A DNA stretch of 64,000 bases, from NCBI GenBank assembly GCA_004369045.1, contig ML213521.1, forward strand, positions 19,826 through 83,825, written 5' to 3'. Source of the stretch: Heliocybe sulcata. Lineage: Eukaryota; Basidiomycota; Agaricomycetes; Gloeophyllales; Gloeophyllaceae. The translations under genes were made by a program, and so were the position numbers. The notes beneath the pieces were generated by a model. It worked only from the letters and a program-made list of their open reading frames with translations, had not been told where the DNA came from and ran no database searches. Of this stretch, positions 1 through 11,669 are shown one piece after another; positions within the stretch are counted from its first letter, which is position 1, and every line of letters starts with the position of its first letter.

Positions 1-1500
1 TGGATGTGTGCAGTTTACTGGTGGCTTTATATTGTGGATTTATATCAAATTGTATGCCTTACTGCTATATTTATATGGGGGTTGTATAATGTTGCAGTGC
101 ATTCATATAATCTTCTGGACAGGTTATACTGGATGTGTGCAGTTTGCTGGTGGGTTTATATCAGGTTATACCGGTGCCTGGTCTACATTATACCTCTATA
201 TACTCACTATATACCTTTTCAGGTCACTTTATATTGGATTTATATAAAATTTTTGGGCACTTCCTATAAATATAGGGGACATCTGGTCATATTATATAAG
301 ATTTATATGCAAATTGGTGGGGGCCTGCTGGGTGGAATCTCCCATAAATCAGGGATCCTTATGACCCTATAGGGGACTACAGTTTGACCCAATAACATGG
401 GCAATATCCCCCAGGATAGAATTAGTGCACCCCCCTACCCTTCCAGCTGGTTCTCCCCCCACCTCCAGCCTCCTGGACTGTTACCCTCCACCTATTCTGC
501 CACTTAGAAGTCTGATTTCGTCTCTATAGTGATGTACCTTAATTTACATGGCTTCCAACAGCAGGTCCTGCTACAACAGACACTGTTTCCAGTCCAGTAT
601 GCACACATCTGGACTGGATTCCAGACAAGTTTCAGATGCTTACTGAAGTGCTGTGGGCTTCCCATTGTGTTCCCCCAAGCCAACCCAAGTCTCCACTTGT
701 GCTTTCTGATAGCTGGGGCTGCTGCTGGAAGCCATGTAAATTAAGGTACATCACTATAGAGATGAAATCAGACTCCCAAGTGGCAGAATAGGTGGATGGT
801 AACATTCTAGGAGGCTGGAGGTGGGAGGAGAACCAGCTGGAAGGGTAGGGGGGTGCACTAATTCTATCCCGAGAGATATTGCCCATGTTATTGAGTCAAA
901 CTGTGGTCCCATATGGGGTCATAAGGATCCCTGATTTATGGGAGATTCCACCCAGCAGGGCCCCCCAATTTGGATATAAATCTCATATAATATGACCAGA
1001 TCTCCCCTATAGTTATACAAAGTGCCCGTACATTTTATATAAATCCAGTATAAAGCAACCTGCAAAGGTATATAGCTTATATATATGCATATAATATGAG
1101 CCAGATTCAGTATAACCCTATATAAATGCACCACCAGATAGCATGTATCCAGTATAACTGCCCTGCAAGTTTATATAAAGGCACCTCAATATCATATACC
1201 CCATATATAAATATAGCACTGCAGTATACAATCCCATATAAACTGACAAACAGAGCATACAAATGCAGTACAAACCCCCTGCCACATCTCATAAACCCAG
1301 TATGAATAGCCTGATGCACCCTACAATTCTGGTATAAATCCAGAGCAATCCTATACATGCACAGTATAATGTCCCCTTAACCATATACAGTCGATATATA
1401 CATCCTATATAATCCTGGCTTAATCATGTATAAGCATACCATAATGTGGTCAAATTATATCCAGTATAATGTGACTACAACCATAAACATATATGGAGTA
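1..1500. repeat. Foldback-type element with long imperfect inverted arms (left end outside window)
   Basis: Bases 1-563 recur, inverted and imperfect, at about 719-1280, leaving a spacer of about 155 bases (564-718). The match is easiest to see between 529-563 and 719-755 and between 320-370 and 905-955. Both arms are AT-rich and built of loosely repeated units around GGATTTATAT, GTTATACTGG and ATATTTATATGG. The right side carries the same type of sequence to about 1500, so the left arm probably starts before the window. Long arms around a short centre fit a foldback or long-TIR non-autonomous DNA element. No transposase is visible and the open frames here are only translations of the repeat. 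Family unknown. Confidence 0.7.
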
Positions 1501-1720
1501 CTAAAGTGGTGCATATGAGTTTACCACAGTTGTGGTAAAATGCATATATTTTTAGAGCCCACGACTCATCTAGACTGATTACATAACTATAGAGTGATAG
1601 TATGCATAAAAAAATGGGTGCGCAAGCACGATATGGGAGGGATTACTCTAATTTAACCTTACCACGAGCTTTGATCTCTTGGATGCACTTCCAGCCCAAT
1701 GATGATGCTCTCCATATCAT

Positions 1721-4704
1721 TCAAAGTCCTTCATTAGTGCGGGGAAGCTGGGCAGCTGCATTACATTCATGCTGAGATGACTTGCACCAGGCTTGGCATT
1801 GTTGATAGTATGTTGTGCAAGACCACTTCACTCCAGAGAAAATCATCTCGAAATGCTCCAACACCGCATCCCCTTTCCGATTCTTCATTAGATGGAATGC
1901 ATGAGCTATATCCCAAGCGTTAGATGCCATCAGGCCAGGCCCCCAGAGCATCCCGAGGAACATAGACACGTCCCTGTTCCCAGAGGTCATTGAGTTTGTC
2001 TCTGTCCAGAAGCCCTGATGGGCTAGGGAAATAGGGTGACAGTGATAGTGGAGGAAGTGATAGCAAGTGTGGAATTTGAATGCTCAAAGATGGTCCAGTC
2101 AGCTCAGGAGAGCCAGTGAGATCAATTGTGCCTTGCTGGAAGTCAATGCCATCAAGGAATAAACCTTTCAGTGGTCGCTGGGGCAACCTCTGACTGGTCA
2201 TGATACGACCCAATGGGCCTGGTGAGGATAGAGGACACCACTCCAGAGATGGTGGAGATGGTGCAAGATATGAAGGATCAAGATGCAAAGGATCAGCGGC
2301 GGTGTGCTGATTGGGTAGGGGAGAGTTGTGATGTCAGCTACTCTGGCAAGGCTGGTACACACAATGTGGCATACACTTTCGAGACCTTCTGCCTGGCTGA
2401 CAGAGTGTTTCCTAGGCCGTGGAGTCAAGATCCCAGGCAGCGTAGATGAACTGGGTGGAGGGATGTAGTCATAGAGACCAGGATACTGGACAAAACCTTC
2501 ATGTTTGATCAAGATTGCCTCCTCCAACTTCTTCAAGGTAAACACCCAGCTTCCAACTACCTCTGGCCAATGCCCAGCAGAGTATACCTCTATCTCCGAG
2601 GTCAACTGGAGCCCTAACCTGTCCAGAACATCTAGGTGCTTTGTAAGATCAACCGTCGGATGAGTCTTGACATCTTGCAATAGCAGCCACTTAGGCAATG
2701 CACCATCCTATGGATGTATTAGCTTAGAGCAGTGAGAAGTGAGACTAACTTACAGGTGACTTATCGTACCAGCAAATAAGGACCACCTGCTGCTTGACTC
2801 GACACTTGTTCTCTGCCCTCTTGGCAGCAGCAGCCTGCCGATCATCCCATCAAACCTTGTTACTGTTCCAATTGTCATGAAGCTGGTTAGATGCAGGCTT
2901 CTGGTATAGTTTGGGTGCAGTGCTATCGACCGCCGTAACTGCTGAAAGGCACAAACACATGACAAAACCCGCACAGACCTAAAGGGGAGACAAAACCACA
3001 ATGCAAGCACCAACCCCTTGGTGCCAGATGGCTGCAAGGTCTGAAGTGATAAAGAGTGTAGTAAACATTTGGAGGGAGTCGATAGTAAGGGATAGGGCTG
3101 AGACCGCCAACCACAGTGCAACATATACTCTAACGTGCAATGAATAAATGCGATAAATGCTAAAAATAGAATGCGATCAAAACGCGACGGCACACGCTCT
3201 AGAAGCGAAATGCGTGCGCTAACTAAAAAATGGATGTAGACACTAAAAATAGAACAATGCGAAAACAGGAAACTCTGGTGTCTGGCGGGACACAGACAGC
3301 AGCAGTGATGGAAATAGGGAACAGCAGCGCAGTGACGAGAGACAGCAGATAGTGACACAGAGGAGAGCTCAGAGATATAAGCCGCAGAGGATGAGAGGGG
3401 AACAGTAGATTTGTGCAGGGAGGTAGTCAGCTAGCCTAACCTAACCTAGGGTACAGTGTCGGGAAGTCCAACTTAAGTATACTACAGAGAAAATCAAATA
3501 AACCGAGTACCATATGCTAACAAAGTGAAACTACTCCTGACAAACAATCTATCACAAACCTCAGACAAGGAGAACAATCTCCATACACTACAGTGACCAT
3601 GTGCAAAGGTGGATGCATACCAAAAGGAGCATGGGAACGCGCACAGTGCCACATTAAAAAGCGCTGATGGGCTGCCATGTGGAGGCTGTGCCGGTGCCTG
3701 CAAGGCATGCACAGCCTTGGAATTGACTTGAAACTTGATGGACAGCACATGCAAATGCACCACCGACACAGCGTAGCACCGCCATGCAATACCACTGCCT
3801 GTCGAGAGGGTATCACCACACCGCCATGATGGCTGAGATGAGCACGTGTGCTTACATAATGCAGTGGAGCAGTTGTCGAATGAGATTGGAGAGTCATCGG
3901 GAATTGCCGGAAATAGTGAAAAGTCCATAGAAACTCGAGTTTTGCTTGTAGCACGACACTGCAGATATGTTCACTCTCGCACCGAGCGTGGGAATCTGCG
4001 CAAATAGCCTGGAAATGCATTTTTGGAGACCAGAGCCACGTAGAGGCATATCACTGCTGACTCAGATGATGTAGATGATATGGAGACAGTTGGTGGAAGC
4101 AAGGGTGTGGTCACAATGAGAGATGATCCAGGGTAGACTGGTGGTGGGCAGTTCAGTTGAAATGGGTTGCTAGTAACTGATATCACCATGGGTTGCACCT
4201 TCGACTGATGCTCCTTGAACCTGCAGAGGTCAATTGCGGACAAACGAGACTGACAGCAGGTCTTGCACATCATGTGACTACATTGCCTAGAATGGGCTTG
4301 CTTGCCACATCCAGTGCTGCATGGTACAGTTATGCATGAAGTTGTAGCAGCTACAGTTGGAGCTGCAGGAGTGAGCACAAGCATAGCAGACTGAGATTGA
4401 AGTGGGATGATAGACATCAGCTGAGAAGGTGCTGCAGGTGCAGGTGGTGGGTGTTTTGGTGTAGGCTGTAATGGTGGAGGTGGATAGCTGGTTGGCAGTG
4501 TAGCTTCTTCAGCATCACTGCTGTTGGCTTCAGCTTCGTCAGGGTCAACCCAAGCAAAATAGCCACATGTTTTACACTAGGGCATAATAAACTACTGAAT
4601 AATCTGTTGCCATGCAGCAACTCACAATCTGGTAGTAGTACCCATTGTGTGTAGGCTCTGCAGCACCTCAACATCGCAAAAGTGCCAGTATCGATAACCC
4701 ACAC
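1721..4704 (-). pseudogene. Remnants of a repeated gene family of unknown function, Cys-rich motif
   Basis: Several minus-strand pieces read as one interrupted protein of a kind I associate, from memory, with multicopy uncharacterised genes of Agaricomycetes. Near 4300 is a Cys/His cluster with the order C-x3-C-G-x9-C-x3-MCKTCC, probably a metal-binding knuckle. Near 2700 is LLLQDVKTHPTVDL followed by a segment with GHWPEVVGSWVFTLKKLEEA and FVQYPGLYDYIPP. Near 1980-1760 is ASNAWDIAHAFHLMKNRKGD. The stretch between about 2750 and 3950 does not continue the frame, so the copy is either intron-rich or broken. It may be cargo or the coding part of a larger mobile element. No function is proposed. 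Confidence 0.35.
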
Positions 4705-5369
4705 TTCTTCCTCCTCTTACCCAGCAGCTGCTTCCCAGGGCAGCTTATGTACAATGCTTTGGCTCAAGCGTGAGTACAGGCCATACTGAACTAACTGCAA
4801 GGGCAGGGGGCAAAGAGGGAGGGAAGGATGACAGAGTAAATGCAGTCAAAGAGTGGGCCATTGCTGCTTGGACTTTAAGAGGATCCGAGGAGGTAATGCA
4901 GAATGACAGCTTTTAGAGTAGAAGAGTGGCAATCAGACTTTATTAGGCTATGCTAGCATGAAGGCAAAGTGACTAGGAAGGGAGGTGACAGGTCAGAGTG
5001 ACAGTATGTCATGCATCACATCAGAATCATGACACGGGAGCATCACGGAGTCCACAGAGTCCACAGATTCCCCAGCAGACACGGTTGACTTTCCGATAGT
5101 CGTGTTTTCTGCACATTTTATCACCATAAGAATTGGATCTAGTGAGTGGATATTATGAATTATGTGAGAATTCTCATGGTAACTGAAACTATCTACACAG
5201 TTGCTTTCCACACATTATCAATATCACAGTTCAGACATCCCTCAAGGTCTTGAGCAACTTGATATGCATAGATGACAATATTGATCTATCAGACATTGCC
5301 TTCACTGGGGAGCAAGCCTCTGAGGCCCCTCAAAGCAGACCCAGGTTATGCTGAAGCCCTGGCTGGGAT
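4705..5369. other. Repeat-derived DNA, no gene seen
   Basis: Low-complexity and repeat-like sequence between the gene-family remnant and the hAT-like scrap. It includes a short direct repeat (gagtccacagagtccacag near 5050). The open frames are short and show no recognised motif. Confidence 0.4.
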
Positions 5370-5530
5370 GTAGTCGATGCAGCAAGAAGTCTTGTTGGTG
5401 CTTGCCAGGCATCTGGCCAACATCGAGAGGACTTTGTGAAGACCATCTTATATGGGAACAAATCCCACGACTGGGATCCAGAGCTACCAGAGGATGAGCT
5501 TCTGCCAGATGTCAAGACTCAGTGCTTATG
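5370..5530 (+). pseudogene. hAT-like transposase fragment
   Basis: A stretch of about 50 codons reads SLVGACQASGQHREDFVKTI, then a GN, then LPEDELLPDVKTQC and a stop. Fungal hAT transposases carry a comparable block of the form RASGQRREDF...GN...LQLLRDVKTRWDS just before the catalytic core. Neither the rest of the core nor the C-terminal dimerisation region follows, so this is a scrap. The assignment rests on this one block recalled from memory; it is not a database result. Confidence 0.45.
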
Positions 5531-5544
5531 AGTGTATATATTTG

Positions 5545-5609
5545 CTTTGGAACTCCCTTCAACAACATGCAGCCTTGCCAGCTCACTGGTTGTTAAGGTA
5601 GCCCTTACA
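5545..5609 (-). repeat. Third copy of the Plavaka-type terminal repeat
   Basis: This segment matches the terminal inverted repeats at 11670-11765 and 13381-13476, sharing GGAACTCCCTTCAACAA, GCAGCCTTGCCAGCTCA and CCCTTACA. Its outer end (TGTAAGGG on the complement) faces right, so the element it belonged to lay to its left. No partner end was found there, so it is a truncated or solo end. Confidence 0.6.
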
Positions 5610-6398
5610 CCTTCCCTAGCGTAACAAAAGGGGGAGCAAGCTCCCCAATAATCATATAATAATATGTTTATTGGCTCACCTTTAGGAGAGCTTCACACTT
5701 TGCAATCTCTTTACAAAGTGTATCCGGTGTATCTTCTGTGTGCACTTCTAAGGCAGCATAGATATTCTGCTCAATATAGCTATGGATGCATCGGAGCAAG
5801 GCATACAGTGCTGGATGGTCTCTTTGATCAACCTCACTCTGAGTGGCAAAAAGCAGTTGCTATTTATCCAATGATGAGTAGTAGCTTTGAAGAATAGCTC
5901 TGAATTACTATACCTTTGCAATATTGTTCTCTTTGCTGCCATCTTTCCAAGATATATTCACAAACTGGGAGAAGTGATGCTGGAAGCATAGCCATCCTAA
6001 ATTGCCATAAGGTAGAGTCTGGTGCACAGATAATAAACAATAGATAACTCACTGCTTATCCAGTCAGCCTGTGACAGACTTCCCGAGTATAGCAGCATAC
6101 TCCTGAAATTCCTTGAAAAGATGGTGACCAAAAAGACCATGACAATTCCCATGCAGGTGATCAAATGCCAAAGCTTCATAGGGGTCAGAATGATTGATAT
6201 GCCAAAATACATTCTACCAATCACATCAGCAAAGGAACTGAAAAACAGGCCAACCAGCAATCAATTTAGAAGACTCAAATCAATAGGTCAGAGACCAAAC
6301 TGTTTCAAGTGTTGATCTGCATCTGCTGTGTTCACTGCTTGGGCCTTCTCATATTTCTGCATCATTGTGGATGTAGTCCATAATGGCCATGTTCAAGA
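5610..6398. other. Repeat-derived DNA left of the Copia insertion, no gene seen
   Basis: Short open frames on both strands show no motif I recognise. The sequence is the left part of the locus into which the Copia element inserted, so it was once continuous with 11657 onwards. Confidence 0.4.
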
Positions 6399-6403
6399 TA
6401 GGT

Positions 6404-6696
6404 TGTGAAACAGGTCCCTCAGCCACATACAAGGTAAAAGGCTGAGATTAGAATATACCTGTGAAACAGGTCTACAGCACACTGAGTTAATCTATACATG
6501 ATAAAGTAAGAGAGACTGACTCACCCCTCAGCCACGTACAAGGTAAAAGGCTGAGGGGCGACGCGTATGCCCGACACGTTCTATCTACTGCGCCACGCGA
6601 GCACCAGCCAATGAGAAGAGTCCATCAATACTGAGAAGTGAGGAAATGCTTCCGCCTAATGTGGCTCGACGCCACCCCGCCACATCTGTCTCAACA
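6404..6696 (-). repeat. Copia 3' LTR
   Basis: 293 bases, TG...CA, near-identical to 11364-11656. It contains two copies of an imperfect palindrome (CCTCAGCC...GGCTGAGG, at about 6416-6448 and 6526-6558) and a twice-repeated CTGTGAAACAGGTC, which may serve transcription or RNA folding. The pol frame ends a few bases inside this LTR. Confidence 0.95.
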
Positions 6697-9600
6697 CCCC
6701 CCCTTGGTGTCGAGCCCCAATACGCTGATATGCTTTTGTAGGATAGGTGCGGTCAGCGGCTTTGTGAAGATGTCTGCAGGGTTATCTTGACCCGGTACGT
6801 GTTCCACCGCCAGTTCCTTCGTCTTGATCGCATCCCTAAGCCAGTGGTATCGTACTCGAAGGTGTCGCACCCGATTGAAATTCGCCATACGCTTAGCCAA
6901 GCTCTCCCTGCCCGAACTGTCAGAGTAGATGACGATTGGGAGAATCGGAGGGTGCATGAGGTCGCGTAGGAACTTCATGTACCAGAAAGCTGTCTGGCCT
7001 GAATGTACCGTAGCGATGTATTGCGACTCCGTTGTCGATAATGCGACCACTTCCTGTCGTTTGGAGCTCCATGATAATGGACCTCCCGCGAGGATAGCGA
7101 CATGACCGTGCATCGACCTAGCAGTGTCCGGGCAGTCAGCATGAGAAGCGTCCGAGTAGATTACCGGTTGGATAGACGATTTTGAATGCTCGCGGCCATA
7201 GTACGTGATCCCGTAATCGAGTGTACCTTTGATATACCGCAGGACCCGTTTGAGCACTTGCCAGTGAGTGATACCTGGGTTCGACATGAACCGACTAAGG
7301 ATCCCGACAGAATAAGCCAGGTCTGGACGAGTCGCATACATCAGATACATGATTGTGCCCAGACATTCACCGTACAGGATCGTCTTCATCTCGGCCTCCT
7401 CCGCAGGCGTTGCTGGTTCCGCCTCTTGAGTTAGCTTCAAGCCCGGCTCCATGGGCGTTAGCACCGGATGCGCGTCTTGCATATTGAACCACTTGAGTAT
7501 ACGCTCAGCGTACTGCTTCTGATTCAACCGTAACGTATGTTCTTCACGGTTCCTCTCGATCTGGATACCCAATATCCATTTCAATTCCCCCCCTGCACTG
7601 AGGCGGTACCTGCTCGCCAAGTCCTGACGCGCCTCTTGAAGCCCTTCAACCGTATCAGACGCGGTGGTGATGTCGTCAGTGTATGTCGTCGTAAGCGTCA
7701 TACCAGTCTCCGGGTCCCAGCGCATGCGAACGCACTCATCGGCGCGGACGTTCTCGAAACCCAGTTCTTGGTATGTCTTGTTCAGCTCATTCCACCATGC
7801 ATTTCCTGACTGCATAAGTCCGTACAATGCTCGGTTCAGCTTCAACACATAGTCGGGATGCTCTTTCGACTCGAAACCTTTGGGCTGATCCATGAAGATC
7901 ATCTCATCCGGCGTTGCGTTCAGGTACGCCTTCTCGACGTCGTCTTGCCCCATCTCCATATCGTAATACGCTGAGATTGCGATTGCCGAACGTAGGGAGA
8001 TGAAGCTGACCACCGATGCATATGTCTCGAAGTAGTCAACTCCTGGGATTTGAGTGAAACCTTTCGCGACGAGCCTCACTTTCAGTTTCCACTTGCCGGC
8101 TTCGTTAAACTTGCGCGCGTAGACCCACTTCAAACCGACGACATTCATGTCATCCGTGCGCGGGACCAGGGTCCACGTCCCGATTTTCTCCAACCCCGAG
8201 ATCTCCTTTGCCATGGCCGGTGTCCAGATATCCCCACGTAGAGACGCTTGTTGGTACGTGTTCGGGGTGTTACACTCAGTATCGACAAAGATGTACTCTT
8301 TGTCATCGTCGGACTCTGCCACATACGCAATGAACGCGACAAACAGCGCATGCGCGTCATCTGCGGTGAGACCTTTTTCTCCTCGGGTGGTTCGATCATC
8401 TGCCCAAGGTTCTCCGGCTGCCGCGGGCGTCGATTTCATGCTGCTGAGATTCAAGAGATTCTACCAGCGCCCGACTCGGGTTGCGCACCCGTGGTGGTAC
8501 TCGCGGTTCGGGTTCGATTGGACCTGGAGTAAGCGGTCCAGCTGGGAGTGTCTGACTTTCCGCCTCTACGTCTTGTACCAATTCGTGGCTGTCATCGTCC
8601 CGTGTCGCATCGAAAGGGTCTTCGTCCTCATCGCGGAAACCAGTGCCGTCATCCCCCCCCTTGACAGACACGGTACGATGACCACTGCCTTCCTCGAATA
8701 TGACATCACGCGACTGTATAATCCGTCCCATGCCATCGGGAGAATCGTCAGGTATATGCCACAGCCGATAGTTAGCACCATCAGAGTATCCCACCAGGTG
8801 GCACTTGATAGATTTTGGATCGAGACGAGAACGGGTCTCGTCCGGTACCTTCACCCATGCAACGCATCCGAAAGGGCGTAGGTGGCAAACGTTTGGGATG
8901 TGCCCGTGCCATTTCTCGTAAGGCATTCGTCCCCCTTGCCGTGCCGACGGTGACAGATTCTTGAGGTAAGCGGCGGTATGGAATGCCTCCCCCCAGAGAT
9001 TACTCGGCAATTTTGATTCAAACAGCATGCATCGCACTCGCTCGGCGAGAGTACGATGGCCGCGTTCCCCCACTCCATTCTGCTGAGGTGTATATGGACT
9101 CGTGAATTCATGAACGATACCGTGTTCCTCGACGTAAGTGGTCCATAACGAATTCTTGAACTCGGTGCCGTTGTCGGTGCGTATATGAAGGAGTTTGTTC
9201 CCCGTCTGCCGTTCAGCCAGCTTATGGTAATGTTCCAGGCAACGTAGCGTCTCGTCGGCGTTCTTGGTCTCCAGCGTGTAGACATGGAGATAGGAACTAG
9301 CTCCGTCGTCAATAGTCATGACGTATCGAGACCCCCCCACGGATGGTATGCGTAGCGGTCCCAGCAGGTCGATGTACGCCCGGTAGTTGGTATGCGGTTC
9401 CCGTTCTGAATCCCTGAACGGTGCTCGTGCGTGTTTGCCTTGCAGACAGTCCTCGCATCTCCCGACGAGGTTATCCCCGCTCACTTCTAACCCTCGGACG
9501 ATCCCAGATTTTGCCATACAACGTAAGGCCGTCTCACCAAGGTGTCCGAAGCGGCGATGCCAGGTAGCCAAGTCGGTACCCTCCGCGGTGAACGCAACGA

Positions 9601-11242
9601 GAGCTCGAGGGTCGAAGGTAATCTCGAGACGTGGCACGTTCTCCACCAGTTTCGTGACGTACGAGTCGACCTCCATCCTGTAAAGGCAGCTTCCAAGGTT
9701 CATCTCGAGCATCCCAAAGAACAGAAGGCGCGGCTCGGCCTCCTGGGTCAATACCCTGGCCGTGCCATTCCTCATGGACACCTCATAGCCAGCAAGGTCT
9801 ATCCGCGGCACTGAAATCAGATTCGCTCGTAGGTCGGGTGCGTGGACCGCGTCCCAGAATATCAGCGTCGTCTGGTTCCCATTCACCGTAACGTTCATCA
9901 GAACAGTACCTCTGCCCACGACAGTGAAGTTCATTCCCTTCTTCGCTCCCCGGCCCGTCTGGGGAACGATCTCCACGTACTCGACAAAATGTTCACGCTT
10001 GGTGAAGTAGTGGTGGGTCGCACCTGAATCGATGAACGTAGGTGCTGACGCTGCTGGTCCCACTGTAGTTGTACCTTCGCCGACTTCATTTCCTCGAAGG
10101 TCTTCTGGATCGATACTAGCCATGAAGATGTTGTAGTCGTACAGCACCATGTTCGCGTGCGGCGCAGCGCTAGGCATCGTAGTCTGAGGTCCCCGAGGAG
10201 TGGCTGCCACGGTGGCAGGGCGACTAGCATTGTTATACAAGTTATTCTCCTGCATAAACTTGTCCGCAGGTGAACCGCGCTTCGGCTTCGGCTTCGTAGT
10301 CCATGACGATGGCTGTTGACCGTCTTTTCCGCCACCCGGGCAGTAGCAGTTTTGCCTGGAGTGCTTCGCCCATCCGCACCAGTCACACACCAAACCTGTT
10401 CGTGACGGTAGGCTGGGCGTATGTGCGACGAACGCCGCCGTCGTGAGTCCGCCGTCGTTGTTCGCAACAACAGGCTTCCCGCTCTTCATGAGCTTGCTCA
10501 GGTACATTGAGGTGATAGCCTGCATAGCGTCATCCGGGTTGCGATTCGCCATACGTACGGGATTCGTGATGTTCTCCATAGAAGCGGGTAGGGATTCGCA
10601 CATGATAATGAGGAACTCGGGGTCGAGCAAACCAGCTCCCAAGTTGTTAGCCTCCTTCCGTAAACGCCGTAGTTCATCGAAGTGAGCCTCCAGACTAGAG
10701 CCCTCCTTGAACTTGCGGGTTTCCAGATATCGCCGAGCGTTAATCGCCGCCTCGGGTGTTTTGCGCTCGTACTTGTTGAGTAAGATGGTCCAGACCTTGA
10801 GAGCAGTCATATTATCAGTGTTGTCAAGACCCAGAGTAACTGTATCACCCATGTTCATGGTCATGGATGTTTTGACATATTCGTTGTCCCGTTCCCATTT
10901 GGACACCGTGGCCTCGGAGAGCATCATACTGGCGGAAAGAGGCGGAGGAGGGGGAGGAGTAGAGCTTTTGGGCTTCGTGTCGAGCGGTGGTACGTTCGCT
11001 TCGTTGTAGTCGCTTCCGTTGTCACTCAACGCCAAAACCGGACAGGTCGTTTCGCCAGTAAGGTGGCCCCGCAGACCCTTCACTCGTACCGCCGATTTTA
11101 TTTTCCCCTTCCATTCCAACCAATTCTTCCCGTCTGCCTTCAGAACCTCCGACTCGCGCATTGCGAACCACAAGTGTTTGTCGGCTGCCATCGCGGATGA
11201 TCCCCGAATAAAATAATTTTCGTATGCACCGATGTCTTGCAA
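6691..11242 (-). pseudogene. gag-pol coding region of the Copia fossil
   Basis: From the 5' side (high coordinates) the domains are as follows. Gag has a CX2CX4HX4C knuckle (CDWCGWAKHSRQNC). The aspartic protease has FIDSGATHHY. The integrase has an HHCC zinc region (WHRRFGHLG ... CEDCLQGKHARAPF) and a DDE core (YIDLLGP, RTDNGTEF, NGVGERGHRT). The reverse transcriptase has ALYGLMQSGNAWW and YTDDI. The RNase H has YSDASHADC, SSKRQEVVALSTTESQYI and EHVPGQDNPADIFTKPL. Integrase ahead of RT places it in Ty1/Copia. The region is open over nearly all its length and carries about one break. It is treated as a fossil. Confidence 0.9.
6697..6705 (-). other. Copia polypurine tract
   Basis: AAGGGGGGG on the minus strand lies directly against the 3' LTR, the usual place for the plus-strand primer of LTR elements. 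Confidence 0.8.
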
Positions 11243-11350
11243 AGACCGCCATGGCTTTCACGCTTCAACGCGTAGCCCGATAATTTAAAGCCGCAGTATT
11301 AGCGCGCCAGCGCTTCGTATAAGATAATCTTGAGCCTATCACCGAGCGTT

Positions 11351-11363
11351 TGGGCTCATAACC
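11351..11363 (-). other. Copia primer-binding site, probable initiator-Met half-tRNA primer
   Basis: On the minus strand GGTTATGAGCCCA follows the 5' LTR with no gap. Its complement TGGGCTCATAACC resembles the anticodon arm (CAT anticodon) of initiator tRNA-Met, not a tRNA 3' end. Drosophila copia and related elements are primed by such an internal tRNA fragment. Confidence 0.65.
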
Positions 11364-11656
11364 TGTGAAACAGGTCCCTCAGCCACATACAAGGTAAAAG
11401 GCTGAGATTAGAATATACCTGTGAAACAGGTCTACAGCACACTGAGTTAATCTATACATGATAAAGTAAGAGAGACTGACTCACCCCTCAGCCACGTACA
11501 AGGTAAAAGGCTGAGGGGCGACGCGTACGCCCGACACGTTCTATCTACTGCGCCACGCGAGCACCAGCCAATGAGAAGAGTCCATCAATACTGAGAAGTG
11601 AGGAAATGCTTCCGCCTAACGTGGCTCGATGCCACCCCGCCACATCTGTCTCAACA
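11364..11656 (-). repeat. Copia 5' LTR
   Basis: 293 bases, TG...CA, with about three mismatches to 6404-6696. The TAGGT target duplication follows at 11657-11661. Confidence 0.95.
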
Positions 11657-11669
11657 TAGGTCCGGTATC

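Larger units (their letters stand above)
6404..11656 (-). mobile_element. Ty1/Copia LTR retrotransposon, nearly whole, young
   Basis: A complete Copia-type element reads on the minus strand. Both 293-base LTRs begin TG and end CA. It is flanked by the 5-bp target duplication TAGGT at 6399-6403 and 11657-11661, so it still sits where it inserted. The LTRs differ at only about three positions, roughly 99 percent identical, which points to a recent insertion. Gene order is gag with a CCHC knuckle, protease, integrase, reverse transcriptase, RNase H; integrase before RT defines Copia. The primer-binding site (11351-11363) and purine tract (6697-6705) are in place. The element looks almost whole, with about one break in its coding region. 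It inserted 8 bases outside the end of a Plavaka-like transposon. Confidence 0.95.

Noticed and set aside
4-1358. Open frames of 70-120 codons on both strands
   Set aside because: They are translations of AT-rich inverted-repeat arms, rich in Ile/Tyr/Leu, and the two arms code unrelated-looking products.
3425-3455. CCTAACCTAACCTAGGG, telomere-like
   Set aside because: Only two to three imperfect units; fungal telomere repeats are TTAGGG arrays. It may be chance.
8147-8881. Long plus-strand frame inside the Copia element
   Set aside because: It is the antisense shadow of the pol coding region and has no motif of its own.
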